Shown here piece by piece: positions 59,386-64,000 of a stretch of 64,000 nucleotides of DNA (its first letter is position 1; each line of letters opens with the position of its first letter). Source of the stretch: Macrocybe gigantea (taxonomy: Eukaryota; Basidiomycota; Agaricomycetes; Agaricales; Callistosporiaceae); contig SJRY01000111.1 in assembly GCA_011319805.1 (NCBI GenBank), forward strand, positions 1 to 64,000, written 5' to 3'. The notes beneath the pieces were generated by a model. It did not search any database and had not been told where the DNA came from. It worked only from the letters and a program-made list of their open reading frames with translations. The position numbers and the translations under genes are program-made.

Positions 59386-60170
59386 CTATCTGTGAAAAAA
59401 ATCCACTGCAACAGTCTTCTTTCCTGGCATCATGTATTTCGGTTTGCCATGGGGCTGAGTCAGGATCGTAGTATGTCTGTCGGTATTGGGATCATGTATT
59501 GTGATGGTTTGATCCTTGTTCTGGTAGTTCTTGATGAGAGATTCAGTTAAGATGTCAAAGGGGTGACCAAGGAGGATATCATAGGTGGGGTTAGGCAATA
59601 CATGGATTTGGGCATAGAGGGTGATTTTATTAATAGTAACCAGGATGTTTCAGGATAATCCAAGCGATTTGTTGATTTCGCTATTAGCTGACTGCATATC
59701 GAGGCAGATGGTAGGGTCATATGCAATCCCGAGCTTGTGACATACTGCATTAGACATGGCTATAATTTGGGATCCAGGATCAATGATACATTTAACATAG
59801 TCTTGATGATCAATGAGACATGTGATAGAGTGAAGGGCATGACTCTCTTTGGCTATAATGAGGTGTTTGGGATCGATCTGGTCATGGCTCATGCTTGAAA
59901 TGTAGGTTGAAATTGGGTCTTCGATGATGGTAGCACCCCTCGGTGGTGCGGCTTGTCCATATATAGCAGCATTGGAATCTGTAATGCCGAAAGGGAGTTC
60001 ATTAAGGTTGATTGATTTCGGCAGGATGGTATCTTCATCGGGGATCTCCTCGATGGTAGCTCGAAACACAGGTTTGGGAATGCTGCACTCCTGGGACATG
60101 ACTGCAATGGGGTTGGTCTTGTTAACTACCCATTTTGGAGTGACAAGCTCATGCATCTTCAATCTGATTT
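59386..60170 (-). pseudogene. Family C protease region of C2
   Basis: Uninterrupted reading of IDPGSQIIAMSNAVCHKLGI and NPTYDILLGHPFDIL, with the A1 target site in between. One frame change near 59,650. Confidence 0.75.
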
Positions 60171-60199
60171 CAGGAGAAAGGAAAAGGAGGGCCTCATTG

Positions 60200-61928
60200 G
60201 AGATTTGAGTGGTGCCTTCAAAACAGTTTCGAAGACTTCATCTGCATGCTTCTTATCAACAACGGGAAAAACATTCTTGTAGGCAGGTTGTTTCAAGGGG
60301 TCCTTGTTAGTTGGTTTGGCTACTGGGGTGGGAGCTGCAAAGTTTCGAGTGGTGGGAGGAGCGTAACGAACTTCAGGAACATCATGGAAGGGATGGATGG
60401 GTCCCTCATGATGGATGGTTTCAGCCTGGGTATTCCCGGAAAGAGTCTGCAATGAAGGAGCTGGGGATACATCCTTTTCTTTACCTTTTGATGCTGAAGT
60501 ACTGGCCTCGGGATTCGGCAGCTGACCTGGGGATGGGTCTGGATTTTGAGGTGAAGAAGCAACTGCAGGAGTTTCAGGATTGACTCAGCAGACTGTGTGA
60601 GGCGGACCTCTGTGGGTGATTTTGATATGATCCATAATGGTGTGGCGGTTGGCGAGGACTTGGGCTTCGAGATTTAGCTGATGGATACATTCTTGGATAT
60701 CAGACAGGTGGTCGTTGACCTGGGTACTGGCAGCAGAATTTATGGCATAAGCATAGGCGGAGTCACTCAGGACTATGGGATTCTCTGTAGGACTATAAGT
60801 TGCGATGGAAAGGAGCATTTGGCCGGTGGTGTCTGCATTGGAGGTAATGATTCCACATGGTCACTCGTTAGGATACTGCCTATAATATTCATTGACACAT
60901 TCCTGCATAGTGGCACCTCGAATAGCTCTCGGAATTTTGGCCTGCATCAGGAGTATGATTTGTCCATTGAAATCACGGCAGATAAGGCCTTCGCAAATAT
61001 AATTCTCAGCTGTCTCACAGTCCCTAATCTGACAATCGGATTTACTGCAGAAGTGACAACCCTCAGGACAGTTTCTGGGAGCATGGGGTCAGAAGCCTCC
61101 AGTATTGGCTTGTGCCTGCATAAACTTGACAAGAACATCACTGATCCTGGTTGTGATATTTTGAGTCATGCTCGCAAGGATGGTGTTAAGGTCCTCCTGT
61201 TTTACAGGGGCTTCGGGAGCAGCTGAAGTACTTCGGGTTGCAGGGGCTATGGACTGGTAATGGACCAATGAAGTTCTGGGCTGTTCTTCTCATTTAAAAA
61301 CATAGGCTGCAGCATCTTGTATATCGATAAGCAAGTGGGTGAAATAGGGATCATAATCTGGGAACTTGACTTCGAGGCAATCTTGGACTTTGGCTTGTAA
61401 ATCCATGGGAAAAGCACGTTCATAGGCCCTAGCTTGCTCTTTGGCTGACATCTCTTCTTTGTCAACTAGATACTTTTTGATAGTATAAAATTTGCAGTAA
61501 TATTCCACGAGCTGCTCGTGGGTCCTGATGCCGAGGCGACTGGTTTCACCAATGAGCCAGTCTAAATCACCCATGTTGTAGCGATGTTTGTCTTCAGCTC
61601 TGGGGTAGAGATGCTGAATGGCATCTTAGAAATCGGCATAAGGGTGACCTTTGAACTCTGGAAGGCTTTCCCAAAGCTCAGAAGTTATAAAATCAGGATA
61701 ACGAATGGCATACTCCTTCTTCTGCATATCATCCGTGACTCCAGCATCACTGAAGAGGTGGTTGAGTTCTCTGAAGTATCAGGAGAGCTCACGGGGCTGC
61801 GTGGAATTGAAACATGGAGCTGTGGAGTGGCCATGAGCTGGCATAGTCACCAGCCATGTGGGAGCAGGGTCACTGGCACTAGTGCCAGATGCAGGATTGT
61901 TGGTTTCATTGTTAGACATGCCAGATAA
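60200..61928 (-). pseudogene. Family C Gag of C2
   Basis: Same Gag as C1, best open at 61,290-61,574 (MGDLDWLIGETSRLGIRTHE; YFTHLLIDIQDAAAYVFK). Interrupted by stops. Confidence 0.7.
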
Positions 61929-62007
61929 CAGATTTCGAACTGATTGTCAGAGATCACAGAGTTGTTGAATATTTCGGAAAGGGGTTCTTTCAGGAGGGGA
62001 CTGTAAT

Positions 62008-62327
62008 TGTTACGGATGCCGCCCAAAGGACTATTCATTTTCTTATCTTATCTTTCCCACATCCCTTATCTCCCCCATCATGCTGCGCAGCGCGCAGCCA
62101 TCGAGTCATCCCACTTCCCTAGTCATCCTGAGTCATCTCCTTCCAGTCTTACTCATCCGCAGTCCACAGCAGTGCACAGCCCATGGTCCGTGCTCGAGTA
62201 CTGTAATGTATATAAGGACTCCCAGATGTACCAGTAGCGCTAGGCTTAATATTCCTTTTGCCATCATCTCAAGACCACTCTCGCACTTAGTCTGCCCGAG
62301 TCCTTCTGAGATTCATCTAGCCTAACA
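62008..62327 (+). repeat. A4 5' LTR
   Basis: 320 bp, TGTTACGG...CCTAACA. Confidence 0.93.
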
Positions 62328-62339
62328 AGATATTAAGCC

Positions 62340-62804
62340 TTGTCGAGACTCGCTCAGACTCACACACACACCACGTCATGCTTTATCAAAGACCTGATCA
62401 GCATTCGACGACAAGCGGTTGCCGACCCAGCAAGCACTAGCACGAGCGACGAGAGCACTTGGCTCAGAGAAGTAGACCAGACATTGCAGTCCACGCCATT
62501 CGCAGAGACAGTCCATGCCACCTGCAGAGACACTAGCAATCCAAACAAACGAAAGAGAGAGCACACGCCTACACCAAGTAGCGACGACAAAGAACAGGCA
62601 TTTCTGAGAGAGTTTGCCTTCACCACCACAGACGAGCCCGCTGAGATCCTCAGCGAAGGAGCAGCACAACTCATTGCAGAACTTTTCCTAGAAGGAGAAT
62701 ATGGGATAAGCCCAGAAGAGCTGTGGTCAGACCAGAATCTTCTTGCCGAAGAAGAGGACGAACCCATCCGCAAGAAAACGAGAGAAGAACGAACACAAGC
62801 CTGA
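62340..62804 (+). pseudogene. ORF1 of A4
   Basis: Open for 154 codons from FIKDLISIRRQAVADPAS through GISPEELWSDQNLLAEEEDE; ends at a TGA that replaces a CGA of A1, so the ORF continued originally. Confirms the ORF1 frame that is broken in A1. Confidence 0.65.
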
Positions 62805-63009
62805 GACTTTAGGTGACAACAGATCGAGAACTATAATCACCGAACACAGGAGGAAGACATACTGATACAGAGAGGGCACGACGCACAGAGCGTATGACAG
62901 AACCAACGAGAATGACACCAGAGTCAAGGACACACAGGAACGAAACCGCCGAACCCCTTCAGAGGACCAATCCACCGAAGCACTGCATAAGGAAAGAATC
63001 ACACCACTG

Positions 63010-64000
63010 TGGCGAAAGTAAGCAATAGCAACTGGGACGAATACTATCGGTGGAGGGAGCGAAAAGGATTACCAAAGACAAACGGACCGACCGCCGCAGA
63101 GTGGGCTGATTTTGAACAAGCTTGTAAATCGCAGGAGTCGACCTAGACTACTGGAAAGAACAGAGAGAGGAGCGAAGACAGAAACAGCTCCAAGAACAGC
63201 AAGCCCAAGTACAAGCACAGCAGACCCAAGAACAACAGATCCAGGAACAGGAAGACCAAGACCAAGAGAGCGACGAGAAAACCCCCAAAGGATGACGACA
63301 GAATACAAGGGAATCATCGCCGACCCGAAATCCTTTACAGGAGATCGAACATCCTTCGATATTTGGTGGAGGAAGATGAAACTTTACATAACCGCACATG
63401 GAGACCTCACGGATACACAGAAGATTGGAGCGGTCCTGTCCAGAATGACCGACAGACCTGGAGCCCACTGGGCGTCAAAGAAGATTCACACCACTACCAA
63501 CCAAAGCACATGGGCCAACTTCATAACCGAGATAGAGACACGATTCAGCAACGTCATGTCACCATCACAAGCAGGAAGCAAACTATTCAATATCAGACAG
63601 GGAACCGACCCATCAACGAATTTCTGGATGAATTCGTAGACCTCGCAGGGAAAGCAGGAATGACAGGAACAGCCCCTCGTTCCTACTCGAGAAGAGCTTA
63701 AACCGAAGGACAGCAGAAGCCGTACACTCGATCTCCACACTTCCAACAGATGGAGATGAATATATCAAGACAGTTCGAGCGATTGGACGAAACATTGATG
63801 AACACAGAAATGTGATGAGAGGAGAATTCACAAGCAATCAGCGCAAGGCCGGAAATCCAAGCCGAGGAGCAGGACAGGCCATGGAAGTTGACAAAGTACG
63901 AAGCAACAACTGCTTCAACTGCAATAAACCAGGACACATCTCACGAAACTGCCCGGAACCACGAAAAGGAGCAGCAAATGTCACATGTTTCAACTGTGGC
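63010..64000 (+). pseudogene. Gag of A4 (partial, frameshifted)
   Basis: Gag as in A1 up to the second zinc knuckle at the window end. At least four one-base deletions relative to A1/A3 (near 63,127, 63,276, 63,603 and 63,682) break the frame. Confidence 0.8.

Larger units (their letters stand above)
56360..62007 (-). mobile_element. Family C Gypsy-type retroelement, copy C2
   Basis: Minus-strand copy with gag (60.2-61.93 kb), protease (59.4-60.15 kb), RT (57.97-58.95 kb), RNase H (57.18-57.9 kb) and a C-terminal integrase piece (56.36-57.09 kb). The 5' end is cut by A4 at 62,008 and no 3' LTR is seen; 56,185-56,360 holds nothing recognised. It preserves the empty sites of A1 (59,661-59,665) and of the solo LTR (59,093-59,097). 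Confidence 0.82.
62008..64000 (+). mobile_element. Family A chromovirus, copy A4 (runs off the right edge)
   Basis: 5' LTR 62,008-62,327 (320 bp), self-primer site at 62,330-62,340, ORF1 and most of gag are in the window. Left flank GTAAT; the partner is beyond the edge. Inserted in the leader/gag of C2. Confidence 0.92.

Noticed and set aside
1..64000. CRISPR array, rRNA or tRNA genes
   Set aside because: No regularly spaced short repeats and no rRNA- or tRNA-like segments were noticed; a tRNA scan was not possible.

Overview
The window is fungal nuclear DNA, most likely from a mushroom-forming basidiomycete (Agaricomycetes). Evidence is the short (49-100 bp) GT-AG introns, a divergently transcribed pair of HD1/HD2 homeodomain genes of the A (HD) mating-type locus, and the neighbours expected around that locus in this class: glycogenin and a YPL109C/CQD1-type UbiB kinase. 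I cannot name a species.

Region 1 (1-10,626) is ordinary gene-dense host DNA: a UbiB/ABC1 kinase-like gene (minus, runs off the left edge), glycogenin (plus), a small unknown gene (plus), a DUF7721-type gene (plus), then HD1 (minus) and HD2 (plus) sharing a 184-bp promoter. Several of these conserved genes carry isolated one-base deletions, mostly in homopolymers. These look like consensus errors rather than real gene death.

Region 2 (11,668-64,000) is almost entirely nested retroelements, with an unassigned stretch at 10,627-11,667 between the two. I distinguish four Ty3/Gypsy-type LTR families. Family A has 320-327 bp LTRs and is a chromovirus with an extra ORF after pol: copies A1 15,958-22,470, A2 24,008-43,427 (minus, interrupted), A3 47,970-54,498, A4 62,008 to the window end, plus separate single LTRs. 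Family B has 410-413 bp LTRs and a chromodomain: 32,768-39,598 plus a remnant at 11,668-12,243. Family D has 387 bp LTRs and a chromodomain: 28,307-41,207. Family C has copies C1 (12,564-24,007, plus) and C2 (about 56,360-62,007, minus); its LTRs are not delimited. Target-site duplications show B inserted in D, D inserted in A2, and A1 inserted in C1. C2 preserves the empty sites for A1 and for one solo LTR. Between A2 and A3 lies a decayed Plavaka/CACTA-like DNA transposon with a RecQ-like helicase fragment. A broken zinc-cluster-like gene with a solo LTR in it lies between A3 and C2.

Shared logic of the retroelements: families A, B and D each have a 10-11 nt sequence 3 nt inside the 5' LTR that is exactly complementary to a segment of their own LTR about 32-34 nt downstream of a TATA box. 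This predicts Tf1-like self-primed reverse transcription instead of tRNA priming. In the same three families gag and pro are in a -1 frame relation with a slippery heptamer at the end of gag (GGGTTTT in A and B, GGATTTT in D). Older copies show CpG-type transition decay, with CGA arginine codons turned into TGA stops.

Most unusual points: the self-priming geometry shared by three families, the conserved ORF that overlaps the pol stop of family A by ATGA, and a 2.2-kb near-identical inverted repeat (41.2-43.4 and 48.0-50.2 kb) whose identity stops exactly at the D insertion.
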